Source: Bog-159 sp049516155 (GTDB lineage: Bacteria > Acidobacteriota > Terriglobia > Bryobacterales > Bryobacteraceae). From it: a stretch of DNA of 64,000 bases. Location: contig JBEKTJ010000001.1 in assembly GCA_049516155.1 (NCBI GenBank), positions 1 through 64,000 on the forward strand. Reading direction: 5' to 3'. The position numbers were made by a program, and so were the translations under genes. The number at the start of each line of letters is the position of its first letter. Position 1 is the stretch's first letter. Below are positions 26,820-36,018 of this stretch, one piece after another. The notes below the pieces were generated by a model. The model worked only from the letters and a program-made list of their open reading frames with translations. It was not told where the DNA came from and searched no databases.

Positions 26820-27578
26820 CTAAGTGGTGGGAGTGCCGCACGTGATGGTGCCCGCCGGGTCGGTGGCCGGGAGTGCGTAGAAACCCGTGATCGCCAGATT
26901 CGGCGAATTCAAGGGACTGGTTCCTTCGGTGATCTCGATGGTGAGTTGGTCGAGATCGCTCCAGGTTATCGGAACCAGTTGCTCCGGAGTGAATGCCGAG
27001 AAGGGAAGGTCGACCGTGAACGAGTTGCTGGACGCCGTCAGGGCGCAGGGCAGTGATGCGTCGTATTGAAAACTGCCTCCATACCATACCCCTGCGACGA
27101 GCACGACGCCGGTTGAAAGCCCCTCAAAGCTGAAACGGAACCGGTCGTAATTGGTCAGGTTGAGGCCCAGCGGGGTGTCATTGTTTGGACCCGCATATTC
27201 CACCTCAATCAACGGTGTGGCGTCGAAGCCATTGGACCAAATCAGTGCTGGGGGAAGCACCTTCGGGTCCGCGCTGGGCCGGACCTGCAACGTCGAGGGC
27301 TGCCCGAATTGGCTGGAGGCGCCGGGATCGTACACGATAGAAATGTATCGGCCGCCGCCGACGATCCCCGCGCCAGGCTGGGTGACGCTCTGAGTGCCCG
27401 ATGTGGCCGCGATCTTGCCCGCACCGGTCTGAAAGTTGTCGAGCACCAGAGGGTTCTCCTGCGCCCGCATGGTCTGCGGCATCAAAGCCATTGCCACGGT
27501 CGCCAGCGAAACGGCCCCGAGTGAAAGACGGGCCACGCGCGCGACCCTGTCTGCGAAAACGTTCGTTTTGAGTTTCAT
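26820..27578 (-). CDS. Secreted protein of unknown function
   Basis: 252 residues from ATG 27578, preceded by AAGGAA and the same leader layout as the gene at 24203. The N-terminus is a signal peptide (LSLGAVSLATVAMALMPQTMRAQ). The mature part is beta-rich with many aromatic and Asn/Gly turns (DNFQTGAG, GGGRYISIVYDPG, TNYDRFRFSFEGL, WSDLDQLTIEITEG), resembling jelly-roll carbohydrate-binding domains, but no named family can be assigned. The frame is open upstream to 27707 without a ribosome site. Confidence 0.7.
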   Translation of the reverse strand: MKLKTNVFADRVARVARLSLGAVSLATVAMALMPQTMRAQENPLVLDNFQTGAGKIAATSGTQSVTQPGAGIVGGGRYISIVYDPGASSQFGQPSTLQVRPSADPKVLPPALIWSNGFDATPLIEVEYAGPNNDTPLGLNLTNYDRFRFSFEGLSTGVVLVAGVWYGGSFQYDASLPCALTASSNSFTVDLPFSAFTPEQLVPITWSDLDQLTIEITEGTSPLNSPNLAITGFYALPATDPAGTITCGTPTT

Positions 27579-27650
27579 GTTCGTAAGTTCCTTTTCTTTC
27601 TCCGATTCGGTCATCCCTTCCGAGATCCCCACCGCCACGCTTGGATACAA

Positions 27651-27679
27651 TTGACAGGTGGCGTGTTTTCCAGCACAAT
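27651..27679 (+). promoter_or_regulatory. Sigma70-type promoter for the winged-helix sensor gene
   Basis: TTGACA (27651-27656), a 17-base spacer and CACAAT (27674-27679), in the divergent gap between 27578 and 27773, pointing at the gene starting at 27773. The leader would be about 85 bases. Confidence 0.55.
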
Positions 27680-27772
27680 CGAGCCCGCTACCGGTCCATA
27701 GAACCACGCACCTTGCGTGGGCGTCCTCAAACGCCTCCTCAATTGGTTCTCAATTAATTCTCAAGGCGGCGT

Positions 27773-29929
27773 ATGGGTTTTGAAATCAATACTTTGTACC
27801 GGTTCGCGGCGTTTGAGATCGACCCTGCGAATCGCGTCTTCGCACTTGAAGGCAAGCCCATCGCAATCCCATCTCGCGCCTTCGACCTGCTGCTGTACAT
27901 GGTCCGCAACACGGAGCGGCTGCTGACGAAAGATGAACTGATGAAGGCGGTATGGGGCGACACCATCGTTGAAGAAAGCAACCTCACCCAAAGCGTTTTC
28001 CTGCTGAGAAAAGCTCTGTCCGTGCAGCCGTCAACGGAGAACAAACTCATCGTCACGGTTCCAGGGCGCGGTTACCGGTTTGCGGCGCAAGTCGAACGCA
28101 TCGCCATTCCTCCGGCCGGCCCGCCGGATGCCGTTCCCGGCCCGGCTCAGGCCGTGAAAAAGCGGATGGGTCCAAACCGCTGGCGCAATCGATGGTTCAT
28201 GATGGGCGCCGTGGTGGGCGCGTCCGCGATCGCCGCGCTGATCGTTTTCCCTGGCGGAGCGCGCCGCGAGCGGAACAAGCCAATTCCTCTGCCACACCGG
28301 GTGACGTCCAACGCCGCCGAAAACCCGGTGGCCACGTTTGCCATTGCGCCGAATGGCAAATATCTCGCTTATACCGACGCCCACTCCATCACCATCCAGG
28401 CGCTGCCGTCCGGCGAGGCTCGTTCCATCCCCCTTGGGTCAGGCGTCGCGCCTGGCAGGGTCACCTGGTATCCCGATGCAACCCGGCTGGTTGTGGGCGA
28501 AAGAGTCAACGACTCGCCCGCCCTTTTCGTGCTTTCCATCCTGCGCGGAACGCTTAGTCCCCTCCGCGACAATGCCCTGAACGCCGTAGTTGCGCCGGAC
28601 GGCGCCCGCGTCGCGTACACGGACGGTGTCATCCGGCAGCTTTGGCTGATGGACGGTAACGGCGAGAATCCACGGCGTATCCTGACCGCCACGGCGCCCG
28701 ACAAGCTATACCCGATGTCCTGGTCGCCCGACGGCGGCCGGGTGTGGTTCGTGCGCGTGCACTGGGAAAAGGAGCAGGAGAGCATTACACTCGAAACCTG
28801 CGACGTGCAGGGCACCGGCCGGACCGTCGTGTTGTCGGACGCTAGCGCCCGGGCCTTCCGCCTGCTGCCGCCGGGAAGGCTGATCTACTCTGCGGCAGAA
28901 GGCGCCCAGAACTTCACAAACCTCTGGGAACTCCCGGTTGACCCAGTCCTGGGGAAGCCCGCGGGACCGCCCCGCAAGCTTACCGACTGGACGAATTTTA
29001 GCATTTCGGGAATTTCAGCCACCGCGGACGGCAAACAGGTCGCCTTATTGAACGGAAGGTGGCAGGCGGACGTCTACGTCGGCGATCTGCGGGCCGGTGA
29101 GACCGAACTCGCAAATACCCGCCGGTTAACACTGGACGAGAGCGACGACCACCCGGCGTTCTGGACACCCGACGGCCAGGCGGTGGTTTTTTCTTCCAAT
29201 CGGAACGGCAGGTCTCAGGTCTTCCGCCAGCGCCTCGACCGGACTGTCCCGGAGTTGCTCAGCATGGATTCCCAAGATGCCATGTTTCCCCGGTTCGGCG
29301 GCCCGTGGATCTACTACCGCTCGGTGCCGGCTGGCGACGCCCTGTCCTGGAACCGGCCTTTGGCGATCCGCCGCATACCGGCGGACGGAGGAGCGTCCAG
29401 CGATGTGCTCCGGGACGCGGGTATCGATGTCGGTTGCGCCTGCGAGCGGCCTGAAATATGCGTGCTCGCGCGGCTACGGGGCAAGGTACTGACGTTCTAC
29501 CGCTTCGACCACGCCGAGGGGCAAGGCGGCGAGATCGGCCATATGGACTTCGACTCGCGCCTGTCGCCCAGCTTCCAACTTTCGCCGGACGGATCGGAAA
29601 TCGCCGCAGTGGATCCCCAGGGGATCGGGAATCGAATCCGGCGTATCCCGCTGAATGGCGCCGCTGCTTCCGAGGTCGAGGTGCCGGGCCGGAAAGGATT
29701 GGAGGTTCTCTTCTGGACCGCCGGCGGAAAGGGATGGTATGTGTCAAGCAGCACGCCTGCCAATGGAGAGTACCTGCTGCATGTGAGTCCGTCGGGTGAG
29801 TCGCAGGTGCTCTATGAACAAGCCATGGACGGTCAGGATACGTGGGGAATGCCGTCGCCCGACGGCAAGCACCTGGCATTCCTGCGCTGGACCACGTCGT
29901 CGAACGTCTGGATGATCGACGATTTCTGA
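27773..29929 (+). CDS. Winged-helix (ToxR/CadC-type) regulator with TolB/WD40-like sensor domain
   Basis: 718 residues. Residues about 8-105 form an OmpR/ToxR-type winged helix (RFAAFEIDPANRVFALEGKPI, LPSRAFDLL-like IPSRAFDLLLYMVRN, LMKAVWGDTIVEESNLTQSVFLLRKAL, TVPGRGYRFAAQV). A membrane helix lies at about 143-162 (WFMMGAVVGASAIAALIVF). The rest is a periplasmic TolB-like beta-propeller (SWSPDGGRVWFVR, FWTPDGQAVVFSSNRNGRSQVFR, LSPDGSEIAAVD, SPDGKHLAFLRW). This is a one-component membrane regulator design common in Acidobacteriota; the signal is unknown. It diverges from the secreted-protein gene at 27578 and may regulate it. Confidence 0.87.
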   Translation: MGFEINTLYRFAAFEIDPANRVFALEGKPIAIPSRAFDLLLYMVRNTERLLTKDELMKAVWGDTIVEESNLTQSVFLLRKALSVQPSTENKLIVTVPGRGYRFAAQVERIAIPPAGPPDAVPGPAQAVKKRMGPNRWRNRWFMMGAVVGASAIAALIVFPGGARRERNKPIPLPHRVTSNAAENPVATFAIAPNGKYLAYTDAHSITIQALPSGEARSIPLGSGVAPGRVTWYPDATRLVVGERVNDSPALFVLSILRGTLSPLRDNALNAVVAPDGARVAYTDGVIRQLWLMDGNGENPRRILTATAPDKLYPMSWSPDGGRVWFVRVHWEKEQESITLETCDVQGTGRTVVLSDASARAFRLLPPGRLIYSAAEGAQNFTNLWELPVDPVLGKPAGPPRKLTDWTNFSISGISATADGKQVALLNGRWQADVYVGDLRAGETELANTRRLTLDESDDHPAFWTPDGQAVVFSSNRNGRSQVFRQRLDRTVPELLSMDSQDAMFPRFGGPWIYYRSVPAGDALSWNRPLAIRRIPADGGASSDVLRDAGIDVGCACERPEICVLARLRGKVLTFYRFDHAEGQGGEIGHMDFDSRLSPSFQLSPDGSEIAAVDPQGIGNRIRRIPLNGAAASEVEVPGRKGLEVLFWTAGGKGWYVSSSTPANGEYLLHVSPSGESQVLYEQAMDGQDTWGMPSPDGKHLAFLRWTTSSNVWMIDDF

Positions 29930-29947
29930 TCGCGGGCTCGCCTCTAT

Positions 29948-30376
29948 TTACTCCCCGAGAACCTCGCGCGCCTGCGCTACGTATGACGCGGCCACCAGCA
30001 AGCGGAATCCGCTGCCAGTCAGCGTATCGTCCTCCAGGAAAGCCGGGATCGCAGCCGATTGCAGCAGCGCTCGGGCTGCCTTGGCGTCGTCGCGCGATGT
30101 GAAAATCGCCGCCGGAGCCAAGTCTTCCTCCTCCTCGCGAGCGACCACGGCCTCCGGAACATCTTCCGATGCCAGCGCGGTCTCCCAAGGCTCTTCGGGC
30201 GCCGCGATAGGCTGAGGCGTGCGACGCGTTGCCTCGGCCGGCAGACCCCGCCGCGCCAACTCGGCATCGTAACACTGCCGGGCAACTTCGGTCAGTTCGT
30301 TCCGGTCCAGCGAACGCAATTCCTCATCGGGCATCTCGGCATACAGCCGCTTGAAATCGTCCACGCTGAACTTCAT
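29948..30376 (-). CDS. DUF2007-type protein
   Basis: 142 residues, ATG 30376 with GGAGG just upstream. The N-terminal 50 residues are helical and acidic; after a Glu/Pro-rich linker (AREEEEDLAP) the C-terminal 60 residues (AIFTSRDDAKAARALLQSAAIPAFLEDD...RLLVAASYVAQAREVL) match the DUF2007 fold, a small domain related to PII-like signalling proteins. It is the last gene of the minus-strand cluster that starts at 33271. Role unknown. Confidence 0.65.
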   Translation of the reverse strand: MKFSVDDFKRLYAEMPDEELRSLDRNELTEVARQCYDAELARRGLPAEATRRTPQPIAAPEEPWETALASEDVPEAVVAREEEEDLAPAAIFTSRDDAKAARALLQSAAIPAFLEDDTLTGSGFRLLVAASYVAQAREVLGE

Positions 30377-30397
30377 GCATCCTCCGCTAACTCTTCT

Positions 30398-30787
30398 TCA
30401 ACTCTTCTTCTTTGATGGTTTGGGCTTAAGGCTCTTGGCGTAGCCGTAGCTAGCCAGGAAATACGGCTTCAACTCAGCGGTATTCTCCAGGAGCGCGTCA
30501 GGAACTGTAACATACTCCTTTTGCACGATCCCGTAAACTTCGACTAGATTCGTTTTGTACTTCTTCAGGAACTTCACCCGTTCTCCCTCGGGAAGCCGGA
30601 GCGCCAGGACGCTGGAGGAGTGCAGGTAGCTGAACATATTCCCGTTGAGCGAAGTGTAGGGAACAGTTGCGCCCTTCCGCTGGATGTCGGGGATGGTCGC
30701 GGCCAGTCTTGCGTACAGCTCCAGCTTTTCGGCGGAAATATTGTTCTTTTTCGAGGCGCTCATCGCACGGGCCGCCGGTTCTATCAT
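30398..30787 (-). CDS. TfoX N-terminal-domain-like protein
   Basis: 129 residues if started at ATG 30787, which overlaps the upstream stop by 4 bp (ATGA) and so is favoured by coupling; ATG 30763 is an alternative. The core (PYTSLNGNMFSYLHSSSVLALRLPEGERVKFLKKY) resembles the TfoX N-terminal / YjhX-like small domain, with a basic C-terminal tail (KPKPSKKKS). Such proteins often occur beside DGPF proteins and ECF sigma factors in soil bacteria. Exact biochemical role unknown. Confidence 0.6.
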   Translation of the reverse strand: MIEPAARAMSASKKNNISAEKLELYARLAATIPDIQRKGATVPYTSLNGNMFSYLHSSSVLALRLPEGERVKFLKKYKTNLVEVYGIVQKEYVTVPDALLENTAELKPYFLASYGYAKSLKPKPSKKKS

Positions 30788-31143
30788 ATCCCCGGCATGG
30801 GAACAGACTCGAGAATCTGTACCGTGGCGCCCGGCGCGCGGAAATGAGGGTGCCCCTTCATCAAAGACACGGCCTCTTCCATGGACTCCGCCTGCAGGAG
30901 CGAGAAGCCTGTAATGGCGGTCTTGCCGGACTCCGCGGCGCCCGCCTTAACGATCGTCGACTTGTCGAGCGGCGCGCCCAGGTCGACGACGGCACCGCCG
31001 CAATTCTGATACCACGCTTGCCAGGCGGCCATACCCGCTTGCATTTGCTCAGGCGTGGAGTTGGCAAACATTTCGGAGACCGACATGCCCGTTAATGCGG
31101 CTTCGGACCGATATAAGACAAGGTATTTCTTCATATGAGCCAC
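30784..31143 (-). CDS. DGPF/YCII-like protein 2
   Basis: 119 residues from GTG 31143 (or 116 from ATG 31134). A YCII-type ferredoxin-like alpha+beta barrel: KKYLVLYRSEAAL, GFSLLQAESMEEAVSLMKGHPHF, TVQILESVPMP. The sequence carries the usual conserved H-P near the end of the core. YCII/DGPF proteins of this kind are the genomic partners of ECF42 sigma factors. A TATAAT box (minus strand, 31154-31149) ends 5 bases before the GTG, so an additional promoter giving a leaderless transcript is possible. Confidence 0.8.
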   Translation of the reverse strand: MAHMKKYLVLYRSEAALTGMSVSEMFANSTPEQMQAGMAAWQAWYQNCGGAVVDLGAPLDKSTIVKAGAAESGKTAITGFSLLQAESMEEAVSLMKGHPHFRAPGATVQILESVPMPGI

Positions 31144-31149
31144 CCGGCA

Positions 31150-32385
31150 TTATAGCTCACAGGCCTGTAGTTTGCGGCGCAGGAAGCGGCGCTCAGGCTC
31201 GGAGCATGGGCAATCCAGCGCGGCGCGAAAGCAAGCCGCGGCTTCCGTTTGCCGGCTGAGCTCTAGGAGTAGGTGCCCGCGCACCGCCAGCAACAGATAA
31301 TAATCATGCAACTTCGGATCGTTTGCCAGCGGTTCCAGCGCAGCCAGCCCTTCCAACGGGCCGCGCACTTTGGCCACCGCCACGGCGCGATTGAGCGCCA
31401 CTACCGGTGAGGCGTTCAGCGCCAGCAGTTGATCGTACAAATCGAGGATCATAGACCAATCCCGCGATTGCGCATCAGCCGCGCGCGCGTGGGTCGCCGC
31501 AATAGCCGCCTGCACGTGATATTCGGAGACGTCTTCACCGGCCATGGAGCGATCGAAGTATCGAAATCCGAGCGAGATCAAACGCCGATCCCAGCGGCGA
31601 TGGTCCTGAGATTCGAGCAGGATGAGGTCGCCGGATTCGTCGACGCGTGCGGGCAGCCGGGCGGCCTCCAGCGCCATCAACGCGACCAGCGCCTCGGCGC
31701 GCGGCTCGCCGATGGAGGAGGCCGCCACCAGACGGCCCAGCCGCAGCGCTTCCTGGCAGAGATCCTGGCGAACGAGATCCTCGCCGGCATGCGCTGCGTA
31801 TCCTTCGTTGAACATGAAGTAGATGACCTCCAGCACGGAGTCGAGGCGCTGCTTCAGCTCAGGTCCGCGCGGCATATCGAGCGTCAGCCGGCCTTCGCGG
31901 ATCTGGCGCTTGGCGCGCACCAGGCGCTGTGCGATCGCGGCATCGTCGGCCAGAAAAGCGCGGGCGATCTCGCGCACGCCGAATCCGCCCACGGTTTTCA
32001 GGCTTAGGGCCACGCGTGCGTCGTGTGGAATCTCCGGATGGCAGCACATGAAGATCATACGCAACTCGTCGTCGCGAAGCTGCTCTTCGAGGTGCGGATC
32101 GTCCGGTACAACCGAAGCTGAGTGGGCGAGTTCGGCCACGATCGCGCCAGTCTTGTCGCTCAGCGTGCGGTTGCGTCGGACCGCGTCGATGGCTATGTTA
32201 TGCGCTACGCGGAAGAGCCATGCGGCGGCGTTTTCGGGAACACCCTGATAAGGCCAGGTTTGCAGAGCGCGCAGCATGGCCTCCTGCACAGTCTCTTCCG
32301 CCAATTCCAAATGCGCCGGGCCGAGCAGCCGCGTAAGATGCGCGACCATCCGGCCCGCTTGGTGCCGGAACAGGTGCTCCAGCAA
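31150..32385 (-). CDS. ECF sigma factor, ECF42 group with long C-terminal extension
   Basis: 411 residues from TTG 32385; the frame is open a little further upstream, so the true start may lie closer to the preceding stop at 32409. Sigma region 2 (LAEETVQEAMLRALQTWPYQGVPENAAAWLFRVAHNIAIDAVRR) and region 4 (LSLKTVGGFGVREIARAFLADDAAIAQRLVRAKRQI) are followed by a ~220-residue TPR-like C-terminal domain (FMFNEGYAAHAGEDLVRQDLCQEALRLGRLV, LDLYDQLLALNASPVVALNRAVAVAKV) typical of ECF42. ECF42 factors have no anti-sigma gene; the C-terminal domain is thought to control activity, and targets are usually neighbouring DGPF genes, exactly as here. Confidence 0.9.
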   Translation of the reverse strand: MLEHLFRHQAGRMVAHLTRLLGPAHLELAEETVQEAMLRALQTWPYQGVPENAAAWLFRVAHNIAIDAVRRNRTLSDKTGAIVAELAHSASVVPDDPHLEEQLRDDELRMIFMCCHPEIPHDARVALSLKTVGGFGVREIARAFLADDAAIAQRLVRAKRQIREGRLTLDMPRGPELKQRLDSVLEVIYFMFNEGYAAHAGEDLVRQDLCQEALRLGRLVAASSIGEPRAEALVALMALEAARLPARVDESGDLILLESQDHRRWDRRLISLGFRYFDRSMAGEDVSEYHVQAAIAATHARAADAQSRDWSMILDLYDQLLALNASPVVALNRAVAVAKVRGPLEGLAALEPLANDPKLHDYYLLLAVRGHLLLELSRQTEAAACFRAALDCPCSEPERRFLRRKLQACEL

Positions 32386-32408
32386 GACTCCGGTATCGGG
32401 AGATGCGG

Positions 32409-32747
32409 CTACGATCCCCAGACTTGCCTTACCTCGATGGTGCCGCCGTGTTCCAGTGTTGGGTGCTCCATGGCCAGGCGTACGGCTTCATCGTAGTCGG
32501 CGGCCTCGATAGTGTAATAGCCGCCCAGTATCTCTTTGGTTTCGCTGTAGGGACCGTCGGTAGTGCGGATCTGGCCTCCCTTTGAGCGCATTACGCGGCC
32601 GGGATCCTCCGTCAATCGGTGGGCGTCGCGGGTGAACGGCTTTTTCGTCCAAGCCATGTACTTCTCGAGCGCCTTCTGCATCTCCTCCGGGCTGAGCTGG
32701 TGAAATCCGGCCGGGTCGTCGTGGAGCAATAGCATGAAATGTGGCAT
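32409..32747 (-). CDS. DGPF/YCII-like protein 1
   Basis: 112 residues from ATG 32747, with AGGAG 7 bases upstream; the frame is open to 32828 but lacks a better start. It has the YCII-like core with the diagnostic D-G-P-Y (TTDGPYSETKEILGGYYTIEAADYDEAVRLAMEHPTLEHGGTIEVR), i.e. the DGPF motif variant. Located directly upstream of the ECF42 gene (23 bp gap), the conserved arrangement of this group. Molecular function of DGPF proteins is unknown. Confidence 0.88.
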   Translation of the reverse strand: MPHFMLLLHDDPAGFHQLSPEEMQKALEKYMAWTKKPFTRDAHRLTEDPGRVMRSKGGQIRTTDGPYSETKEILGGYYTIEAADYDEAVRLAMEHPTLEHGGTIEVRQVWGS

Positions 32748-32761
32748 CGTTTTTCTCCTAT

Positions 32762-33271
32762 TTATTTTACGCGCGTGTATTGCGCGGTTTCGGCCATCTT
32801 CTGTTGGCCGTTTTCGTAGAACTCCCACTCGCTGCTGAAGTGGTCGTTATCGGTCAGGCGGATCTTGGCATTGTGCATGTGCCCGCCGCCCGGCTTGAGA
32901 TTGGTGGCATCCAGGAACTGGAATTCGACCTCGCCGGTTTCGGCGTTGAAGGCGCGCGCCTGCATGCGCGGCTGGTTGCCCGCCATGCAGTAGTGGGTCA
33001 ATAGCAGGCGGTCTCCGTCCAGGTAATAGACGGTCAGCATGGCCGGCATCTTGTCGCCGGTCTCCTTTTCCACCAGGGACGTGCCGCCGGCGATGAGTTC
33101 ATAGCTGATATGGGCTTTGCCCATTTGGGTGTCGGCTTCCCACTCGCCCACCAGGGTTTTGAGCCGCGCGTAAGCGGCGGGGCCGGCGGAGGGTTCGGTT
33201 GTAGGACTGGCAGCCTGGACCGCGGCGGCCGCCAACAATACGGTTGCGATGACGATAAGGCGTCGTTTCAT
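32762..33271 (-). CDS. Secreted lipocalin-like protein (DUF1579-type)
   Basis: 169 residues, ATG 33271 with GAGGAG upstream; the ribosome site and spacer (GGAGAAAAAC) are nearly identical to those of the next gene. Signal peptide MKRRLIVIATVLLAAAAVQA. The mature part reads as a small beta-barrel (LKTLVGEWEADTQMG, LTVYYLDGDRLLLTHYCMAGNQP, HFSSEWEFYENGQQ), like proteins that often head ECF42 operons. Ligand unknown. First gene of the operon 33271 to 29948. Confidence 0.72.
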   Translation of the reverse strand: MKRRLIVIATVLLAAAAVQAASPTTEPSAGPAAYARLKTLVGEWEADTQMGKAHISYELIAGGTSLVEKETGDKMPAMLTVYYLDGDRLLLTHYCMAGNQPRMQARAFNAETGEVEFQFLDATNLKPGGGHMHNAKIRLTDNDHFSSEWEFYENGQQKMAETAQYTRVK

Positions 33272-33337
33272 TGTTTTTCTCCTCTGTGTTGCGTGTTGCG
33301 ATCTTATAACGAATCGCGACCGGCGAAATCGACATTC

Positions 33338-33384
33338 GGCGCCAGAAAATTGTGGCGCCTAGTGACACACGGGATACACCCGTG
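33338..33384. promoter_or_regulatory. Two adjacent hairpins in the divergent gap 33272-33450
   Basis: GGCGCCA (33338-33344) pairs with TGGCGCC (33353-33359); CACGGG (33368-33373) pairs with CCCGTG (33379-33384). They lie between the divergent ECF42 operon and the TolC-family gene, so they may be operators or transcript-end structures. No clear -35/-10 pair was recognised. Confidence 0.4.
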
Positions 33385-33450
33385 CCAAACGATTACACCA
33401 AAAACTTTGAGCGAAATGGCCGCCGGGAGCGTCCAATCATAGATATCAAC

Positions 33451-35109
33451 ATGCTCTCTCGCACTTTTCTCCCCGGCCTGGTCCTGAGCCTGCTGCCGGC
33501 TGCGGCTGCGTTCGGGCAGCTTGCCTCGTTTCCCAAGCCGGCATACTTCCGCGAGACGTTCGCCAGGCCCGTCACGAAGGTGGAACTGCAGTCCCCCGTG
33601 CGGCTGGACGACTACGTGGTGAACGGCAAGCTGGAGCTTTCGCTGCGCGGATATCTGGAGCTGGTAATGGCCAACAATACCGACATCGCGATCCAGCGGT
33701 TAACCGTTGATGTCGCACAGAACGCCATCACGCGCGCCTTCGCGGCATTCGATCCGCTGGCCACCGCCAGTTTCAGCAGTACCGAGCAGCGCACGCCATC
33801 GGGCGACCAGCTTACGTCGGGCGCCGGCGCCAGCACACTGGTCGAGCTCTCGCAGCCCGCGAATTTCAATTACGCCCAGACCCTGCCCACCGGCTTGCAG
33901 TATAACGTCGACTTCGCCGCCCAGAAGCTCTCCACCAACAGCGGCTATTACTATTACAACCCTACACTTACCTCCAGTTTGCAGTTGAACATATCCCAGC
34001 CGCTAATCAAGAATCGCGGCGCCTATATCAACCGCGTGCCCATCATGGTGGCTACCAGCACATTGCGCAAGACGGAATACGACCTGAAGACCAGCCTGTT
34101 GCAACTGGTCAGCAATGCCGAGAACGCGTACTGGGACGCAATCCTGGCGCGCGAAAACCTGCGCGTGGCCGAGAGCGCCCGCGACCTGGCGGATCAGGCC
34201 CTCAAGCGCGCGCAGCGCGAGTTGGAGTTGGGCGCGCTTTCGCCACTCGACATTTACAATCCGGAGCAACAGTACGCCACGTCCAAGATCGGCGTTTCGC
34301 AGGCCCAATACGCCCTGAAGCAAACCGAGGACGCGCTGCGCAGGCAGATCGGCGCCGATCTGGACCAGAAGATCCGCACTCTTCCCATCGTCCTGACCGA
34401 GACCGTGGCGCCCGAAGTGGACGCGCCCCCCATTGACGCCGAGAAGGAGGTGCACAAAGCCCTCGGCGCGCGGCCCGACCTGAAGTCGGCCACGCAGAGC
34501 CTGGACATCGACGATCTCGGAATCAGTCTGGCCAAGAACGAACTCCTTCCCGACCTGGAATTGACCGGCAGTTACTCGACGCAAGGGCTGGGCGGTGTTT
34601 TCTATCCGCAGAGCGCCGGTCCCGGAGTCCTACCCGCGCCGGCTGCGGTGCCGGGCGGCTTCGGCGATGCCTTGAGCCAGATGTTCAGCTTCGGTTACCC
34701 GATGTATTCCTTCGGGCTAACGTTGACGCTGCCCATCAAGAGTCATCGGGCGTCGGCGGACATGGCGGACGCCCTGGTGGCGAAAAAGCGCGATACTCTG
34801 ACCGTCCGCACGGTGCGGCAGCAGGTGCGGCTCGACGTGCTGACGGCCGTAAGCCAGGTGGAATCCAGCAAAGACGCCATGAAGCTGTCCGTGGTGGCGC
34901 AGGATTTCTCCCGGAAGTACATGGAAGCGGAGCAGAAGAAATACGAGTTGGGCAACAGCACCATTTTCTTTGTGCTGCAGGCGCAGGGCGCGCTGGTAAC
35001 GGCCGAGTCGACTGTGGTGCAGAATGCGGTAGGCTATCGGCGGAATCAGATGAATCTATTGTTGCGCACGGGGGATTTGTTGGAGGCGCGCGGGATCGCG
35101 GCACCATAA
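33451..35109 (+). CDS. TolC-family outer membrane efflux protein
   Basis: 552 residues from ATG 33451, chosen because a signal peptide begins there (MLSRTFLPGLVLSLLPAAAAFG); the frame is open upstream to 33352 without signal features. Two OEP repeats are visible: long amphipathic helices with alternating Ala/Leu/Gln (LLQLVSNAENAYWDAILARENLRVAESARDLADQALKRAQRELELGALSP; VRQQVRLDVLTAVSQVESSKDAMKLSVVAQDFSRKYMEAEQKKYELGNSTIFFVLQAQ), each ending in the L-G-x-x-S/T turn. It forms a trimeric outer-membrane channel for a tripartite exporter; no inner-membrane or adaptor gene lies beside it. Confidence 0.88.
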   Translation: MLSRTFLPGLVLSLLPAAAAFGQLASFPKPAYFRETFARPVTKVELQSPVRLDDYVVNGKLELSLRGYLELVMANNTDIAIQRLTVDVAQNAITRAFAAFDPLATASFSSTEQRTPSGDQLTSGAGASTLVELSQPANFNYAQTLPTGLQYNVDFAAQKLSTNSGYYYYNPTLTSSLQLNISQPLIKNRGAYINRVPIMVATSTLRKTEYDLKTSLLQLVSNAENAYWDAILARENLRVAESARDLADQALKRAQRELELGALSPLDIYNPEQQYATSKIGVSQAQYALKQTEDALRRQIGADLDQKIRTLPIVLTETVAPEVDAPPIDAEKEVHKALGARPDLKSATQSLDIDDLGISLAKNELLPDLELTGSYSTQGLGGVFYPQSAGPGVLPAPAAVPGGFGDALSQMFSFGYPMYSFGLTLTLPIKSHRASADMADALVAKKRDTLTVRTVRQQVRLDVLTAVSQVESSKDAMKLSVVAQDFSRKYMEAEQKKYELGNSTIFFVLQAQGALVTAESTVVQNAVGYRRNQMNLLLRTGDLLEARGIAAP

Positions 35110-35194
35110 CCGGGGGGCTGTCAGCCGTGTGCGGCACGATCAGCGGTTTTGGACGGCGGCAAAAAGCTTGCGGTGTAACTCCTGCAACCGCTGC

Positions 35195-35892
35195 TCACGG
35201 CTCTGATGCACGCGCGCCATGGCCTCCAGAGGTTGCGAAATCGGGCGAATTGGTGCTTCCACAGATATGGCTCACCCCGGTAATATCCACGGTAATTGAA
35301 GTAACGTTGGTGTAAGTATTCGCGTACGACACAGGCGCGCCGAACAGCGTCGATGCCATCAGCTTGCCTGCCGGATCGAATTGCCAATGAAACCGGTGGC
35401 GCCGTCTCCCGGAGCCGTGGCAATGCTGGTTTGGTACGCTCCGGCTGTTGTCGGAAATGTCGCGCCGTTAGTGTTTCCAGCCAGGTATGCATTTCCGTCG
35501 GCATCGATGGCGAGGGCCGTGGCGGTGGTTGGATATTGGCCGAAGTAAGTGGAATAGATCAACTCCTTACCGGATGAAGCCAATTTCACCAGATAGGCGC
35601 TGCGCGCTATCCCTGAGGTTGGCTGAAAGCCATTTACGGTCGTGGGGAAATGGGGTGACGTGGATGGCGCTATTTTCATGACGAACAAAGCGTTGCCCTG
35701 GGCTTGTCCGATTACCGTCGTACCTGCGGGCAGTGGAAGGCCGATAGTGACGCCCGCCAAGTATAGGTTGCCAGCTGAATCGAAGCCAATGGCATTTATA
35801 TTCCCAGGCGCATCAAAGCGAAAGGCGTTCTGAATTGCAGGCGGAATACTGGGGCCGGCACTCGCACGCAAAGTGGCGCTGAGCAAAGGCAA
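35195..35892 (-). pseudogene. Degenerate SBBP-repeat (beta-propeller) gene
   Basis: SBBP-repeat text (GFDSAGNLYLAGVT, LVKLASSGKELIYSTYFGQ, ALAIDADGNAYLAGNTNGATFPTTAGAYQTS) runs in one frame to a stop at 35359, just after GATGFIGNSIRQAS. Homology then continues in another frame: FDPAGKLMASTLFGA, then ITGVSHICGSTNSPDFATS, ending at 35195. The frameshift lies near 35385. There is no signal peptide or good start (TTG 35892), so the 5' end is also lost. Normal family members are much longer secreted propellers. It is a remnant. Confidence 0.7.
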
Positions 35893-36018
35893 GCCAGAGG
35901 GCGGCTTTTCCGGGCACGAACCGGGATTAGCACGCCGGGTGCCGTGAAAACCCCTAAATTATGGCGCTCATGGCGCGGGTGAACGTGTCAATCGGACGCA
36001 CCGCCGTTGCTTTCGGCG

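Noticed and set aside
29259..30275. Antisense open frame (338 codons) across the end of the winged-helix sensor and the DUF2007 gene
   Set aside because: Arg/Ser/Gly-rich low-complexity translation spanning two real genes; no homology features.
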